A stretch of DNA of 64,000 nt from Corynebacterium sp. p3-SID1056 (GCF_025152525.1 NZ_JALXXL010000005.1:124001-188000); one strand, 5' to 3'. Shown: positions 29,934-41,218, numbered from the stretch's first letter. The notes: a model not told the origin generated them from the letters alone. Translations and numbers: made by a program.

Positions 29934-31190
29934 TCACATGCCGATGTGCTCGATCGCGTCCCAGATCCTCGCCGCTACCTCGTGTTTGGTGCCATCGGTA
30001 ACCTCGGCTACGTTGCCGTCGCGAGTGAGTAGCCAACCGGAATTTCGAGGCTGTCCGAACACCTTGCCGCCGGAGACATCGTTGACCATAAGCATGTCCG
30101 CGCCTTTCCGCGCAAGCTTCGCTTTGCCGTACTCCAGAGGTTGGTCCGTCTCAGCCGCGAATCCCAGAATGCGCGCGCGTGTCTCCCCTGCGTCGCGCAT
30201 GGTGACCAGCCCACGTAGGATGTCCGGGTTTTCCACCAGGTGTAGCGTCTCGAGGTCCTCGTTCGCCTGCCCCTTTTTCAGCTTCGAGGTTGCCTCATGC
30301 TCCGGGCGGAAATCTGAAACTGCGGCAGCCATGATGATCACGTCTGCATCGGCGGCACGCTCATGCATCGCGGTATTCATCTCACGCGTGGAACGTACCC
30401 GCACGACCTCGGCACCAGCGGGCGTTTCTAAATCTTCGGTGTTCCCTGCCACGACGGTGACGTGTGCGCCCTTGTGCGCGGCGACGTCGGCAAGCGCGAA
30501 GCCCTGGCGGCCCGAGGACCGGTTACCGATGTACCGCACTGGGTCAATATTCTCCTGCGTGCCGCCCGCGCTAATAAGCACTCGAGTGCCAGAGAGCGAC
30601 TGCGTAAGCGGACCAGTGGCGAGTACCGTGCGCGCCATCTGCGCGATCACGTGCGGTTCCAGCAGACGCCCGGGACCTGTGTCCTTCCCCGTGAGGCGGC
30701 CATGCGCGGGCTCGAGTACCGTGATCCCGCGCTCGCGCAGGGTGGCGACGTTTGCCTGCGTGGCCGGGTTCTGCCACATCTCCGTGTGCATCGCTGGCGC
30801 GACCACGATCGGACAGGTGGCGACGAGCACCGTGGCCGTGAGCAGGTCGTCCGCGCGGCCTGCGGCGATCCGCGCAATCACATCCGCTGTGGCCGGAGCG
30901 ATAACGATCAGGTCCGCCTCTTGGCCGACTCGCACGTGCTGCACCTCGTCCACACGCGAAAATACGCCCGTATCAACGGGGTGGCCGGACAACGCCTCGA
31001 AGGTAGCCGGTCCGACAAACTCGAGTGCGCTAGGGGTCGGGACGACACGCACGTCGTCGCCCCCCTCTTTGAAATCCCGAATCAGGTGGCACGCTTTGTA
31101 CGCCGCGATGCCGCCGGCTACGCCCACGACCACCTTTAACGCATGTGCTGGGCTCTTGGACTCGGTGCGCTGTTTGTGAACTTGGCTCAT
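29934..31190 (-). CDS. coaBC: Bifunctional phosphopantothenoylcysteine decarboxylase / phosphopantothenate-cysteine ligase
   Basis: Catalyses two successive steps of coenzyme A synthesis. Residues about 17-190 are the FMN-binding CoaC decarboxylase (VGVAGGIAAYKA, APATADVIARIAAG, PAMHTEMWQNPAT). Residues about 200-418 are the CoaB ligase (SAGGTQENIDPVRYIGNRSSG, AAAVSDFRPE). ATG 31190 was chosen over upstream options because TATGCT sits 8 nt before it, suggesting a leaderless transcript, and a terminator lies just upstream. Convergent with the HNH gene. Confidence 0.95.
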   Translation of the reverse strand: MSQVHKQRTESKSPAHALKVVVGVAGGIAAYKACHLIRDFKEGGDDVRVVPTPSALEFVGPATFEALSGHPVDTGVFSRVDEVQHVRVGQEADLIVIAPATADVIARIAAGRADDLLTATVLVATCPIVVAPAMHTEMWQNPATQANVATLRERGITVLEPAHGRLTGKDTGPGRLLEPHVIAQMARTVLATGPLTQSLSGTRVLISAGGTQENIDPVRYIGNRSSGRQGFALADVAAHKGAHVTVVAGNTEDLETPAGAEVVRVRSTREMNTAMHERAADADVIIMAAAVSDFRPEHEATSKLKKGQANEDLETLHLVENPDILRGLVTMRDAGETRARILGFAAETDQPLEYGKAKLARKGADMLMVNDVSGGKVFGQPRNSGWLLTRDGNVAEVTDGTKHEVAARIWDAIEHIGM

Positions 31191-31198
31191 GGCCACCA

Positions 31199-31204
31199 AG
31201 CATA
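31199..31204 (-). promoter_or_regulatory. Candidate leaderless -10 box for coaBC
   Basis: TATGCT on the minus strand, 8 nt before the coaBC ATG and directly after the rpoZ terminator, so coaBC probably has its own promoter. Confidence 0.45.
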
Positions 31205-31214
31205 CGCAACGCAC

Positions 31215-31250
31215 AACGCCCACCTGCCGACAGGAAGGCAGGTGGGCGTT
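31215..31250 (-). terminator. Terminator after rpoZ
   Basis: AACGCCCACCTGCC (31215-31228) pairs perfectly over 14 bp with 31237-31250 around an 8-nt loop. It lies between the rpoZ stop and the coaBC start and ends the mihF-gmk-rpoZ unit. T runs are short. Confidence 0.75.
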
Positions 31251-31288
31251 TACAGCGTGGCTTGCGCCGAAACAGCGCGTCTTTGACG

Positions 31289-31597
31289 TTACTGCCCCTC
31301 TTCGTGCTCCAGGAGACCCGCCTGGATCTCGCGCAGCGCGATGGAAAGCGGCTTCTCGCCGGGCTCCGGTGTCACCAGAGGGCCGACGAACTCGAAGACG
31401 CCATCTTCGGAGTCCTGGTAGAAGCTGTTGATCTGGCGGGCACGCTTTGCCGCGAAAATCACGAGAGCGTACTTGGACGATACCTTCGTCAGCAGCTCAT
31501 CGATCGGGGGTGCGGTAATACCTTGCGGGGTGTCGTAGGTCTTCTGCTCCGGTGAATCCGCGGTGACCTGCGACTGATCCTCAGTAATATTGCTCAC
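31289..31597 (-). CDS. rpoZ: RNA polymerase omega subunit
   Basis: Small RNA polymerase assembly subunit. The 102-residue protein has the family core [10 protein letters not shown] followed by [17 protein letters not shown] (42-58) and the actinobacterial C-terminal region [12 protein letters not shown] start, 6 nt after gmk. The mihF-gmk-rpoZ order is standard. Confidence 0.95.
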   Translation of the reverse strand: MSNITEDQSQVTADSPEQKTYDTPQGITAPPIDELLTKVSSKYALVIFAAKRARQINSFYQDSEDGVFEFVGPLVTPEPGEKPLSIALREIQAGLLEHEEGQ

Positions 31598-31603
31598 AAA
31601 AAC

Positions 31604-32197
31604 CTACTCGTTTGTCTCGTTGTTAGTGCTGTTCATCAGGATGCTGGCAATTGCCGCGACGGCGTTGTCCACATCGTCGTTGACCACCACATCATCGAAC
31701 TCGTGTTGCGCATTGAGCTCTTCACGTGCAGTAAGCAGTCGACGCTGGATTACCTCTTCCGTCTCCGTACCACGGCCGGAGAGGCGCTGTACCAGAATCT
31801 CCCACGAAGGCGGGGCCAAAAAGACAGTCGACGCCTCAGGCATCAGCCGTTTGATGTTGCGCGCGCCTGCGAGGTCTACTTCCACCAGCACGGGACGGCC
31901 CGCATCGAGCGCCTCCTGCACCGGACCAGCCGGGGTGCCGGAACGCTGCAATCCGCCATGAATGTCGGCCCACTCCAGCATCTCGCCCGCATCAATGCGG
32001 CGCTGGAAGTCGTCAGCACTGACAAAGAAGTAGTCTTCCCCGTCGACTTCACCCGGGCGCGGTGCCCGAGTGGTCATTGAGACGGAGAAATACAGATCAG
32101 GGACATCGCTCACAAGCCTGTGCACCACTGTCGATTTACCCACAGCGGAGGGGCCGGCCAGCACGACCAGCCTGCCTCGCGGCGATACCTCAGTCAT
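31604..32197 (-). CDS. gmk: Guanylate kinase
   Basis: Phosphorylates GMP to GDP with ATP. The 197-residue protein has the P-loop GPSAVGKST (15-23), the GMP-binding [21 protein letters not shown] and the lid region around [14 protein letters not shown]. It starts 3 nt after mihF and ends 6 nt before rpoZ, a tight operon for nucleotide supply and transcription. Confidence 0.97.
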   Translation of the reverse strand: MTEVSPRGRLVVLAGPSAVGKSTVVHRLVSDVPDLYFSVSMTTRAPRPGEVDGEDYFFVSADDFQRRIDAGEMLEWADIHGGLQRSGTPAGPVQEALDAGRPVLVEVDLAGARNIKRLMPEASTVFLAPPSWEILVQRLSGRGTETEEVIQRRLLTAREELNAQHEFDDVVVNDDVDNAVAAIASILMNSTNNETNE

Positions 32198-32200
32198 GCT

Positions 32201-32524
32201 TTAGTCCTCGGAGAAACCGAAGCGCTCGAGCAGGGCACGACGCTGACGCTCGCCCAGGCCACGCAGACGACGAGTCTGTGCGATCTCCAGCTCTTCCATG
32301 ATCTCGCGAGCCTTGACCTTGCCCACCTTCGGCATTGCCTCGAGCAGTGCGGAGACCTTGGTCTTGCCAATGATCTCGTCGGACTCAGCCTTTGCGAGCA
32401 CGTCCTTGAGGTTGGTGTCGCCGCGCTTGAGGGAAGCCTTCAGCTCGGCGCGCTGCTTACGTGCCTCGGCTGCCTTTGCAAGTGCTGCCTTGCGCTGCTC
32501 ATCAGTCAACTGTGGAAGTGCCAC
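32201..32524 (-). CDS. mihF: Actinobacterial integration host factor (mIHF)
   Basis: Nucleoid-associated DNA-binding protein, essential in mycobacteria. The 107-residue protein has a charged N-terminal helix and a conserved core (ALLEAMPKVGKVKAREIMEEL, then RRLRGLGERQRRALLERF) that forms the S13-like helix-hairpin DNA-binding fold. GTG 32524 was chosen over ATG 32536 because GGAGG then lies 5 nt upstream and the N-terminus ALPQLTDEQR matches C. glutamicum mIHF; the earlier ATG is part of that binding site. Confidence 0.93.
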   Translation of the reverse strand: MALPQLTDEQRKAALAKAAEARKQRAELKASLKRGDTNLKDVLAKAESDEIIGKTKVSALLEAMPKVGKVKAREIMEELEIAQTRRLRGLGERQRRALLERFGFSED

Positions 32525-32630
32525 TGGTTCCTCCATAAAGTAGTAGTACGTTTCGGTCCAGTCCTACCTAAACCTTCGCTCTGAAAGTACCGGGGCAAAA
32601 TACCACCGGTGCAACTCTCAGTTCTGGCTC

Positions 32631-32639
32631 AGTGTAGCA
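32631..32639 (-). promoter_or_regulatory. Candidate extended -10 promoter for mihF
   Basis: TGCTACACT on the minus strand is an extended -10 (TGN-TACACT) about 105 nt before mihF, which would drive mihF-gmk-rpoZ independently of the pyr operon. It lies within the short palindrome CAGTGCTACACTG. Confidence 0.45.
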
Positions 32640-32788
32640 CTGGGTTAGTTCCGCCGCGTTGAAGACGTGCCGGTGACGGCACCGCAACTCCTACCGCGCA
32701 CCGCGCAGTATTTCGCCACGTCAACGCTTTGACGGAACTAAACTACCAGGCTTTTTGACGAAAAGCGCAAACGCCCCCGCCAACTGCC

Positions 32789-33598
32789 CTATTTTGCCAG
32801 GTCGCAGGCTTGTTTTCGCAGTTCACCAACGACCGGCCCGGTCTTGAGCACAGAGCGCGACACGTTCGGAAATACGAGGTGTGCCTGGCTCCCTGCGATC
32901 CGGGCGACATCCTCCATTGTGGCGCCCTGCGCGCCCACACCGGGCATGAGCACCGGTGCGTTAAGGCCCTCGAGCACAGGCGGGTGTGCCACCGTTGCTC
33001 CGACCACGACGCCGACGTGACCGATCCCCTCGCCCGCGTTGTACTCCGCGCACCCGTCGACCATGTATTGCGCCACAGTGCGACCCTCCAACAACGAACT
33101 CTGGAAGGCCTCCGCCTCCGGGTTCGAGTTCGCCGCCATGACGAACACTCCCTTGCCGTTTGCAGCGGCGAGCTCGATCGCCGGAGCGAGCGAACCGACG
33201 CCAAGGTATGGCGTCAGGGTTAACGCATCCACCTCGAGCGGGGCACCAGGCGCGAGCCACGCTGCTGCGTAGCCAGCCATCGTCGAGCCGATATCGCCGC
33301 GTTTCGCGTCCGCAACGACGAGCGTATCGCGTTCCCGCAGCGCAGCAAGCGTCTCTTCCAGAACCGCGAACCCGCGCGAACCAAAGCGCTCGAAGAAAGC
33401 GACCTGTGGCTTCACAAGCGCCACGTGGCCAGCGAAAGCTTCCACGCAAATGCGGGAAAACTCGGCAAGGCCGTCCACGCTGTCCGGCAGGCCCCACTGT
33501 TGTAGTAGCGCAGCGTGAGGATCGATGCCGACGCACAACCTGCCGTAGCGCTGGCCGGCGTCGACAAGCCGCTGCCCGAATCCGGGATTTGGTGCCAT
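32789..33598 (-). CDS. pyrF: Orotidine 5'-phosphate decarboxylase
   Basis: Makes UMP from OMP, the last step of UMP synthesis. The 269-residue protein is of the longer mycobacterial/corynebacterial type, with LCVGIDPHAALL, KPQVAFFERFGSRG and the catalytic VADAKRGDIGSTM. ATG 33598 is 5 nt after carB. Last gene of the pyr operon. Confidence 0.96.
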   Translation of the reverse strand: MAPNPGFGQRLVDAGQRYGRLCVGIDPHAALLQQWGLPDSVDGLAEFSRICVEAFAGHVALVKPQVAFFERFGSRGFAVLEETLAALRERDTLVVADAKRGDIGSTMAGYAAAWLAPGAPLEVDALTLTPYLGVGSLAPAIELAAANGKGVFVMAANSNPEAEAFQSSLLEGRTVAQYMVDGCAEYNAGEGIGHVGVVVGATVAHPPVLEGLNAPVLMPGVGAQGATMEDVARIAGSQAHLVFPNVSRSVLKTGPVVGELRKQACDLAK

Positions 33599-33603
33599 GA
33601 AAC

Positions 33604-36600
33604 CTAAGCCTTCGCTTCCTCGCTCGAGTGCTCCAGCTCCTGCAGGCTCGTCACCGTGATCTCGTTGTCGCGGATCGCCTCGATCCCCTGCACCGCAGCG
33701 GTAACACCCTGCACCGTCGTCATGATCGGCACACCTGCTACCACGGCGGCGGCACGGATGTCGTAGCCGTCGTGACGGGCACCGGAGGAACCGGCCGGGG
33801 TGTTGAGAATCAGGTCGATCTCGCCCTCGCTGATGCGATCGACGATCGAGGTCCCTTCCCCACCTTCGCGGACTTCCGACGCCTTCTGCGCGACCTCGCA
33901 GTCGATGCCGTTGCGGCGCAGCATCTGCGCGGTACCTGAGGTTGCGACGATCTTGAAGCCCATTGTGGACAGCCGCTGGATCGGGAAAATGAGCGTGCGC
34001 TTGTCGCGGTTAGCCACGGACACGAACACCGTGCCCTCCGTCGGCAGCGGGCCGAAGGCAGCGACCTCGGCCTTGGCATACGCCACACCGAAGGAGGGTG
34101 CGAGGCCCATCACCTCGCCCGTCGATTTCATCTCGGGGCCAAGGATGGTGTCCAGCAGCGAACCGTCGGGGCGACGGAAGCGCGTAAACGGCAGCACCGC
34201 CTCCTTCACCGCGATCGGGTGGTCGAGTGGAAGGGATCCGCCATCGTACTCCGTGGGGATCAGGCCCTCCTCGCGCAGCTGCGCAAGGGTGGCGCCCATC
34301 ATGATGCGTGCCGCAGCCTTGGCCAAGTGCACGCCCGTGGCCTTGGACACGAACGGCACCGTACGGGACGCACGCGGGTTCGCCTCAATGACGTAGAGAA
34401 TGTCGTCCTTCAGCGCGAACTGGACGTTCATCAGGCCCTTCACACCAATGCCGTGCGCGAGTGCCTCAGCAGAGCGGCGCACCTGGGCGATGTCCTCCGG
34501 GCCGATCGTCATCGGCGGCAAAGCACAGCCCGAGTCGCCGGAGTGGATACCGGCCTCCTCGATGTGCTCCATCACGCCGCCGAGGTAGACTTCGTCGCCG
34601 TCGCAAAGCACGTCGACGTCAATCTCAATCGCGGAGTCGAGGAAGCGGTCCACCAGCACCGGGTGATCCGGCGACAGCTCAGTCGCACGATCGATGTAGT
34701 CGTGCAGGCTCGCCTCGTCGTACACGATTTCCATGCCGCGACCGCCAAGCACGTAGGAAGGTCGCACCAGCACCGGGTAGCCGATACCGGCCGCCACCTC
34801 GCGTGCCTCCTCAAAGGACGTCGCGGTGCCGTACGCCGGCGCCGGCAAGTTCGCGGCGGCGAGCACGTCACCGAACTCGCCGCGGTCTTCTGCCGAGTCG
34901 ATGGCCTCCGGGGTCGTGCCTACGACGGGCACGCCCGCGTCCGCGAGGCGCTGCGCCAGCCCCAACGGGGTCTGGCCGCCCAGCTGGACAATCACGCCAG
35001 CCACCGTGCCAGAGGCAGACTCGGCGCGGTAGATCTCCATGACGTCCTCGAAGGTCAACGGCTCGAAGTAGAGGCGATCCGCCGTGTCGTAGTCGGTGGA
35101 CACCGTCTCCGGGTTGCAGTTGACCATGACCGTCTCGTAGCCGATGCGGGAGAGCTCTAGCGCCGCATGCACGCAGGAGTAGTCGAACTCGATGCCCTGG
35201 CCAATACGGTTCGGGCCCGAGCCCAAGATAATGACCTTCTCCCGGCCGGTTTCCGCAACTTCGTTCTCGGCATTCGGGTCCATCTCGTATGCCGAGTAGT
35301 GGTACGGCGTCTGCGCCTCGAACTCGCCGGCGCAGGTATCGACGGTCTTGAACACGGGGTGGATGCCCAGCGACCAACGCAGGGAACGCACGCCGTCCTC
35401 CCCCGCCAGTTCAGGCCGCAGTGCCGCGATCTGGGCGTCGGACAGGCCGTACGCCTTTGCCTCGCGGAGGAGTTCGGCGTCGAGCACGGGGGCGTCGACA
35501 AGCTGCTGGCGGAAGTCCACGAGCGCTTGCAGCTCGGCGAGGAACCAGGGGTCGATGCCGCTGGCCTCGTGCACCTCGTCGATGCTTGCGCCGAGGCGCA
35601 GCGCGAGTTCGACGTCGTACATGCGCTTGTCGGTCGGGACCTTGAGGTCCTCGAGCACGGCGGGCAGGTCGCTTTCGCGCCCTTCGGCGAAGTACTCATC
35701 CGGGCGGGTCCAGAAGCCGTTCGGCTTGTCCTCCATCGAGCGCATCACCTTGTTCAGGCCCTGGATGTAGTTGCGGCCGATGCCCATGGCCTCGCCGACC
35801 GCCTTCATCGAGGTGCCGAGCGTGTCATCGCTGCCCGGGAACTTCTCGAAGGCGAAGCGCGGCATCTTCACGATCACGTAGTCAAGCGTCGGCTCGAACG
35901 CTGCAGGCGTCACACCGGTGATGTCGTTGGTGATCTCGTCGAGGGTGTAGCCGATCGCCAGCTTGGAGGCGATCTTGGCGATCGGGAAGCCGGTCGCCTT
36001 CGAGGCCAGCGCGGAGGAACGGGAAACGCGCGGGTTCATCTCGATCGTGATGATGCGGCCGTCTTCCGGGTTGACCGCGAACTGGATGTTGCAGCCGCCT
36101 GTATCCACGCCTACCTCGCGGATAATGGCGATGCCTTGGTCGCGCATCGTCTGGTACTCGCGATCCGTCAGCGTCAGCGCGGGGGCCACGGTGACGGAGT
36201 CGCCGGTGTGGACACCGAGCGCGTCGACGTTTTCGATCGAGGCGATGACCACGACGTTATCGTCGCCATCGCGCATCAGCTCGAGCTCGAACTCCTTCCA
36301 GCCGAGGATAGATTCCTCGATGAGCACGTTCGCCTCGGGGCTTGCCTCGAGGCCGCCGCCGGCGATGCGGTCGAGATCCTCCATGGTGAAAGCCAGGCCT
36401 GAGCCGAGCCCACCCATGGTGAAGGAGGGTCGCACGACAACGGGCAGGCCGAGCTCTTCGACAGTGTCGTGGACCTCATCCATGGTGTAGCAGACGCGGG
36501 AACGGGCGGACTCGCCGCCAATCTTTTCCACGATGTCCTTGAACTTCTGGCGGTCCTCGCCGCGCTCGATGGCGTCGATGTTCGCGCCGATGAGCTCGAC

Positions 36601-36948
36601 CCCGTGCTTAGCCAGGATGCCCTGCCGATCCAACTGGATTGCGGCGTTCAGCGCAGTCTGTCCACCCAGGGTAGCCAGGATGGCGTCGACAGGGGTGCCC
36701 TGCTTCGCCTCCTTTTCCAGAATCATGTCGATGTAGTGCGGCTCGATCGGCTCGACATAGGTGTGGTCCGCAAACTCCGGGTCCGTCATGATCGTGGCCG
36801 GGTTCGAGTTGATCAGGGTCACGCGCAGACCCTCTTCTTTGAGCACGCGGCACGCCTGGGTGCCCGAGTAGTCAAACTCGCAGGCCTGGCCAATTACGAT
36901 CGGTCCGGAGCCAATAACCAGGACGTGGTTGATGTCTTCTCGTTTCAT
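33604..36948 (-). CDS. carB: Carbamoyl-phosphate synthase large subunit
   Basis: Makes carbamoyl phosphate from bicarbonate, ammonia delivered by CarA, and two ATP, for pyrimidines and arginine. The 1114-residue protein contains two ATP-grasp halves, each starting with a similar GSGPxxIGQ motif ([12 protein letters not shown], about 10-21; [11 protein letters not shown], about 580), both with EMNPR/EANPR motifs, plus a C-terminal MGS-like allosteric domain (about 960-1100). It is slightly longer than the E. coli protein. It lies 34 bp after carA. Confidence 0.98.
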   Translation of the reverse strand: MKREDINHVLVIGSGPIVIGQACEFDYSGTQACRVLKEEGLRVTLINSNPATIMTDPEFADHTYVEPIEPHYIDMILEKEAKQGTPVDAILATLGGQTALNAAIQLDRQGILAKHGVELIGANIDAIERGEDRQKFKDIVEKIGGESARSRVCYTMDEVHDTVEELGLPVVVRPSFTMGGLGSGLAFTMEDLDRIAGGGLEASPEANVLIEESILGWKEFELELMRDGDDNVVVIASIENVDALGVHTGDSVTVAPALTLTDREYQTMRDQGIAIIREVGVDTGGCNIQFAVNPEDGRIITIEMNPRVSRSSALASKATGFPIAKIASKLAIGYTLDEITNDITGVTPAAFEPTLDYVIVKMPRFAFEKFPGSDDTLGTSMKAVGEAMGIGRNYIQGLNKVMRSMEDKPNGFWTRPDEYFAEGRESDLPAVLEDLKVPTDKRMYDVELALRLGASIDEVHEASGIDPWFLAELQALVDFRQQLVDAPVLDAELLREAKAYGLSDAQIAALRPELAGEDGVRSLRWSLGIHPVFKTVDTCAGEFEAQTPYHYSAYEMDPNAENEVAETGREKVIILGSGPNRIGQGIEFDYSCVHAALELSRIGYETVMVNCNPETVSTDYDTADRLYFEPLTFEDVMEIYRAESASGTVAGVIVQLGGQTPLGLAQRLADAGVPVVGTTPEAIDSAEDRGEFGDVLAAANLPAPAYGTATSFEEAREVAAGIGYPVLVRPSYVLGGRGMEIVYDEASLHDYIDRATELSPDHPVLVDRFLDSAIEIDVDVLCDGDEVYLGGVMEHIEEAGIHSGDSGCALPPMTIGPEDIAQVRRSAEALAHGIGVKGLMNVQFALKDDILYVIEANPRASRTVPFVSKATGVHLAKAAARIMMGATLAQLREEGLIPTEYDGGSLPLDHPIAVKEAVLPFTRFRRPDGSLLDTILGPEMKSTGEVMGLAPSFGVAYAKAEVAAFGPLPTEGTVFVSVANRDKRTLIFPIQRLSTMGFKIVATSGTAQMLRRNGIDCEVAQKASEVREGGEGTSIVDRISEGEIDLILNTPAGSSGARHDGYDIRAAAVVAGVPIMTTVQGVTAAVQGIEAIRDNEITVTSLQELEHSSEEAKA

Positions 36949-36982
36949 CGGTGATACTCCCTAGTACTTTCGTTCTTCCTGG

Positions 36983-38158
36983 TTATTTCGCGTTCGGGCT
37001 GTACTCACGCATCAGCGCAATGAACTGATCGAACAGCGGGTTCGCATCGTGCGGACCCGCGGCAGATTCCGGGTGGAACTGCACCGAGTACGCCATGCCG
37101 TTCTCCAGCGCCACGCCTTCGACGACGTCGTCGTTGAGGCAGGTGTGGGTAATCACGGCAGGGCCGAACTCGGTATCGAAGCGATCGCCCGGGCCAACGC
37201 CCTCGGGCGCGGCCAGCGCGAAGCCGTGGTTCTGGCTGGTGATGTCGATCTTGGAGGTCAGGTGGTTCTTCACCGGGACGTTGACCCCACGGTGGCCGAA
37301 CTTCAGCTTGTAGGTGTCAAGACCGAGCGCGCGCCCGAGAATCTGGTTACCAAAGCAAATACCAAACAGCGGCAGCTTGTCCTGGATGATCTTGCGGGTG
37401 ATCTCCACCATTTCATCCGCGGTGGCCGGGTCGCCCGGGCCGTTGGAGATGAACACACCATCCGGTGTGTACTGCGCAATGTCCGAGAAGGGAGTGTTCG
37501 CCGGCACGACAATGGTCTCCACCCCGCGCTCGGCAAGGTGGTTCGGCGTGGCGGTCTTGATCCCCATGTCGTAGGCCACGACGGTGAAGCGCTTCTCGCC
37601 CTTCGCCGCAATCGTGTACGCCTCGTCGGTGCTCACCTGGGCAGACAGGTCAGCCCCAGCCATGGAAGGCTGCGCGTTCACCTTCGCCACCAAGTCTTGG
37701 ACATCGCTTTGCGACGCCGCGCCCACGAACAGACCTGCCGGGGCGGAACCCTCGTTACGCAAGTGGCGCACCACGCTACGGGTGTCAATGCCCGAGATGC
37801 CGACGATGCCCTGCGCACGCATTTCCTCTTCGAGGGAGCGCGCTGCGCGCCAGTTCGAGACGCGCTTGGAAAGATCGCGCACGATGAGGCCGGCAACCCA
37901 GATGCGGCCGTCGTGGGACTCGTTGTCTTCGTCGTTCCAGCCGGTGTTACCGATCTGCGGGGCCGTCATCACCACGATCTGGCGGTGATACGAGGGATCA
38001 GTCATCGTTTCCTGGTAGCCGGTCATGCCGGTGGTAAACACCGCTTCGCCGTACACCGGGTCAATGTCGCTGTCGCGCTCAACTGCGCCGAAAGCGTAGC
38101 CACGGTAGACCTTGCCGTCGCCGAGCACGAGGGCCGCGGGGATTCGAGATTCAGTCAT
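36983..38158 (-). CDS. carA: Carbamoyl-phosphate synthase small subunit
   Basis: Glutamine amidotransferase that feeds ammonia to CarB. The 391-residue protein has the CarA N-terminal domain (GYQETMTDPSY) and a class I GATase domain with nucleophile Cys in LFGICFGNQ and the His/Glu of QFHPESAAGP. ATG 38158 is 19 bp after pyrC. Confidence 0.98.
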   Translation of the reverse strand: MTESRIPAALVLGDGKVYRGYAFGAVERDSDIDPVYGEAVFTTGMTGYQETMTDPSYHRQIVVMTAPQIGNTGWNDEDNESHDGRIWVAGLIVRDLSKRVSNWRAARSLEEEMRAQGIVGISGIDTRSVVRHLRNEGSAPAGLFVGAASQSDVQDLVAKVNAQPSMAGADLSAQVSTDEAYTIAAKGEKRFTVVAYDMGIKTATPNHLAERGVETIVVPANTPFSDIAQYTPDGVFISNGPGDPATADEMVEITRKIIQDKLPLFGICFGNQILGRALGLDTYKLKFGHRGVNVPVKNHLTSKIDITSQNHGFALAAPEGVGPGDRFDTEFGPAVITHTCLNDDVVEGVALENGMAYSVQFHPESAAGPHDANPLFDQFIALMREYSPNAK

Positions 38159-38177
38159 AGTTGCTTCCTTTATAAAC

Positions 38178-39500
38178 CTATTTCGTGCTGGTGATGGTCG
38201 TTTCTGCTGCAGTATCCTCTGCCCGGTAGGTCACCGTGCCACGCAGCATCGTCAGCGCAATGCTGGTCGCAAACTCGGTGCCTTCGTAGGGGGTGTTCGA
38301 GGCCTTGGAGCGCAGCTTGGCACCTTCGACGGTCCACGCCGCGCCCGGGTCGACAAGCACGAGGTTGGCTGGCTCCCCCTCGGCAATCGGGCGGCCTTGG
38401 TCCTTCAGACGCAGGATTTCGGCGGGGCGTTCGCTCATCACCTTCGCCACGAAGCGCCAGTCAGCCAAGCCAGATTCGACGAAGACCCGCGCGATGATTG
38501 GCAGCGAAGTCTCCAGGCCAAGCATGCCCGGCTTCGCGTGCTCGAACTCGACGCACTTGTCTTCGGAGCCGTGCGGGGCATGGTCGGTCGCGACCACATC
38601 GATCGTGCCGTCGAGCAGCGCGTCCCGCAGCGCGATCGTGTCGCGTTGCTCGCGCAGCGGCGGATTGACGCGGTACACGCCGTCGTAGGACTCGAGCTTT
38701 TCGTCGGTAAGCAGCAGGTGGTGCGGTGTTGCCTCGGCGCTGACCCCGATGCCCTGCGCTTTCGCCCAGCGCAGAAGCTCCACGGTGCCCTCGGTCGAGG
38801 CGTGGCAGATGTGCAGGCGCCCGCCGTAGTCGCGGGTCATGATCACATCGCGAGCAACGACGGATTCCTCCGCTACCCGCGGCCAACCGCCCAGGCCGAG
38901 CCGGGCCGCAGTCTCTCCCTCGTGCGCGACTGCGTCCTCGGTCATGCGGTGGTCTTCTGCGTGTTGGGCGAGCAACACGTCGTAGGCCTTGGCGTACTCG
39001 ACTGCCCGGCGCATGACCTGCGGGTCATTGACGCACTTGCCATCGTCAGAGAACATGCGCACGTGGCCTTGGCTCATCAGCCCAATCTCGCTGAGCTGTG
39101 TGCCCTCGAGGTTCTGCGTGATCGCGCCCACCGGGTAGACATCGCACTTGCCGTAGGCTTGGCCCTTTTCCCACACCGCATCGGCGAGGAAAGGCTGGTC
39201 AATCACCGGGCTCGTGTTCGCCATGGTAAACACCGCGGTAAAGCCGCCTTTGGCGGCTGCTTCGGAGCCGGTGGCGATGGTTTCCGTGTCTTCGCGGCCC
39301 GGCTCGCGCAGGTGCACGTGCATGTCCACGAGGCCCGGGAGCAAGACTTTGCCGCCCGCATCGATGACCTCGAAGGACTCATCTTCGATTTCGTCGAACT
39401 TGAGGTCTTTCCCGATAGCGGCGATGACGCCGTCGTCGATAAGCAGCTGTACCTCGTCCTCACCATACGGGCGGACGTTTGTGATTCCGATCTTTCCCAT
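38178..39500 (-). CDS. pyrC: Dihydroorotase
   Basis: Zinc amidohydrolase that closes carbamoyl-aspartate to dihydroorotate. The 440-residue type I protein has [17 protein letters not shown] with metal ligands, CHASTEG, and ATDHAPH with the catalytic Asp. ATG 39500 directly abuts the pyrB stop codon, consistent with coupled translation. Confidence 0.97.
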   Translation of the reverse strand: MGKIGITNVRPYGEDEVQLLIDDGVIAAIGKDLKFDEIEDESFEVIDAGGKVLLPGLVDMHVHLREPGREDTETIATGSEAAAKGGFTAVFTMANTSPVIDQPFLADAVWEKGQAYGKCDVYPVGAITQNLEGTQLSEIGLMSQGHVRMFSDDGKCVNDPQVMRRAVEYAKAYDVLLAQHAEDHRMTEDAVAHEGETAARLGLGGWPRVAEESVVARDVIMTRDYGGRLHICHASTEGTVELLRWAKAQGIGVSAEATPHHLLLTDEKLESYDGVYRVNPPLREQRDTIALRDALLDGTIDVVATDHAPHGSEDKCVEFEHAKPGMLGLETSLPIIARVFVESGLADWRFVAKVMSERPAEILRLKDQGRPIAEGEPANLVLVDPGAAWTVEGAKLRSKASNTPYEGTEFATSIALTMLRGTVTYRAEDTAAETTITSTK

Positions 39501-40421
39501 TTACTCTTCCTCTCCCGCGAGCAGCGTAAACAGCACCGCCATGCGGGTGTACACACCGTTTGAGACCTGCTGCAGTACCGCGGTGTTGTCTCGCTCCGCA
39601 ACAGCAAAGTTAATTTCCATCCCGCGCAGCATCGGGCCCGGGTGCATGATGATCGCGCCTTCTTTCATCCGGTCGGCACGCTGCGGGCTCAAGCCGTACA
39701 GCGTGGCGTATTCGCGATGCGAAGGGAAAAAGCCGCCGTGCATGCGCTCGGCCTGCACGCGCAGCATCATCACCACATCCGCGTCGACAACCTCGGCGTC
39801 CAAGTCGTATGCAACACGCGCCGGCCAGTGCTCCACCCCCGTAGGCAGCAGCGTCGGCGGCGCCACCAGCACAACTTCTGCTCCGAGCAGGTTGAGCAGA
39901 TCCACGTTGGAACGCGCGACGCGCGAGTGCACGATGTCGCCCACGATGACCACCTTGCGGCCGACGATCTCGCCGATGCGCTGGCGCATCGTCACCGCGT
40001 CGAGCAGGGCCTGAGTGGGGTGCTGGTGCTTGCCGTCCCCGGCGTTGACAATCGACGTGCCCGGCAGCCACTGCTTGAGCAGCTGCGCAGCTCCCGACGC
40101 CGGGTGGCGAACCACGATCGCGTCCGCGCCGACAGCCTGAACCGTAAGTGCCGTGTCTTTGAGCGATTCGCCCTTCTTCACCGAAGAGCTCGACGCGGAC
40201 AGGTTGATCACATCCGCGCTCATCCACTTACCAGCCGTCTCGAAAGACGAGCGGGTACGAGTGGAGTTTTCGTAGAAGAGGGTGAAGATGGTGCGGCCTC
40301 GCAGCGTGGGCAGCTTCTTAATCTCCCGGCCGTCGAGGGCTTCTTTGAAGCGGTCGGCCTCGTCCATGATGGCGATCGCCTCGTCCCGGCTTAAGTCTGC
40401 AATATCAATGAGGTGTTTCAT
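39501..40421 (-). CDS. pyrB: Aspartate carbamoyltransferase catalytic subunit
   Basis: Joins carbamoyl phosphate and aspartate. The 306-residue protein has the carbamoyl-phosphate motif STRTRSSFE, the [13 protein letters not shown] motif and [10 protein letters not shown]. No regulatory pyrI is present. It starts 3 nt after pyrR and abuts pyrC. Confidence 0.97.
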   Translation of the reverse strand: MKHLIDIADLSRDEAIAIMDEADRFKEALDGREIKKLPTLRGRTIFTLFYENSTRTRSSFETAGKWMSADVINLSASSSSVKKGESLKDTALTVQAVGADAIVVRHPASGAAQLLKQWLPGTSIVNAGDGKHQHPTQALLDAVTMRQRIGEIVGRKVVIVGDIVHSRVARSNVDLLNLLGAEVVLVAPPTLLPTGVEHWPARVAYDLDAEVVDADVVMMLRVQAERMHGGFFPSHREYATLYGLSPQRADRMKEGAIIMHPGPMLRGMEINFAVAERDNTAVLQQVSNGVYTRMAVLFTLLAGEEE

Positions 40422-40424
40422 CCG

Positions 40425-40994
40425 TTAAGCCTCCCGGTGCAGCGTGACCGCATCAACTGCGTCGATCGGCGTGAGTGTCACGGTCACGTCCTCGGTCAAC
40501 GCGGTCGGAATGTTCTTGCCCACGTAATCCGCCCGAATGGGCAATTGGCGGTGCCCGCGGTCCACCAGGACGGCGAGCTGAATGGCTTGCGGCCGGCCGA
40601 TGTCGCGCAGCGAATCGAGCGCAGCACGAATGGTGCGGCCGGAGTAAAGCACATCGTCCACCAGGACAACGGTCGCCCCGTCGAGCGGTGCCGGAATATG
40701 CGTAGGGCGCAGCGCGCGGTGTGGTTTGTCGCGCAAGTCATCGCGGTACAGGGTGACATCGAGGCTGCCGACGGGCACGTTCACCCCAGAAAACTCTTCA
40801 ATGGCTGCAGCGATGCGCTGCGCCAGCGGGACGCCCCCAGAGGGAATGCCGAGCAGTTGCACCGGTGCGGTACCGGATTGCGACGCCGCGTCAAGCGCCG
40901 TCTTTTCAATTATTTGGTGCGCAATGCGTGCGATCGTGCGCCCGACGTCGTCTGCGCTCAGCAGTTCCACCGTCGTGCGGGAATCTCCACTCAT
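40425..40994 (-). CDS. pyrR: PyrR bifunctional pyrimidine regulator / uracil phosphoribosyltransferase
   Basis: Senses UMP and binds pyr mRNA in other bacteria, and carries uracil phosphoribosyltransferase activity. The 189-residue protein has the PRPP-binding motif [18 protein letters not shown] (about 100-117). First gene of pyrR-pyrB-pyrC-carA-carB-pyrF, so it likely controls its own operon through the short leader. Confidence 0.96.
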   Translation of the reverse strand: MSGDSRTTVELLSADDVGRTIARIAHQIIEKTALDAASQSGTAPVQLLGIPSGGVPLAQRIAAAIEEFSGVNVPVGSLDVTLYRDDLRDKPHRALRPTHIPAPLDGATVVLVDDVLYSGRTIRAALDSLRDIGRPQAIQLAVLVDRGHRQLPIRADYVGKNIPTALTEDVTVTLTPIDAVDAVTLHREA

Positions 40995-41088
40995 CTCGCC
41001 TCCTTCCCCGCCTCACTGTGCGGAATTTAAAGGATGCTGGATAAAAGCTGCATTCTGCAGTTGAAGTCGCTTCTTTGGACTGCCCCGA

Positions 41089-41097
41089 ATTCTAGCA
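41089..41097 (-). promoter_or_regulatory. Extended -10 promoter of the pyr operon
   Basis: TGCTAGAAT on the minus strand is an extended -10 with no good -35. It predicts a leader of about 85-90 nt before pyrR. The leader holds a small hairpin CTGCA-GAA-TGCAG (41049-41063 region) followed by TTTT, a possible PyrR or attenuation element; this part is speculative. Confidence 0.5.
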
Positions 41098-41205
41098 CTC
41101 CCCGCCGCTCACCGAGCCCGGACGATGACATCGAGGCCGCAATCGCCAACTCGACACCCCGTTTGGAGGGGCCGCGCCTCTCGCGTCAGCAGAAAGACAC
41201 GCAGG

Positions 41206-41211
41206 TACCAT
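41206..41211 (+). promoter_or_regulatory. Candidate leaderless -10 box for the first YbjN-like gene
   Basis: TACCAT lies 7 nt before the GTG at 41219, consistent with transcription starting at the start codon. It supports 41219 rather than the GTG at 41213. Confidence 0.35.
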
Positions 41212-41218
41212 CGTGGGC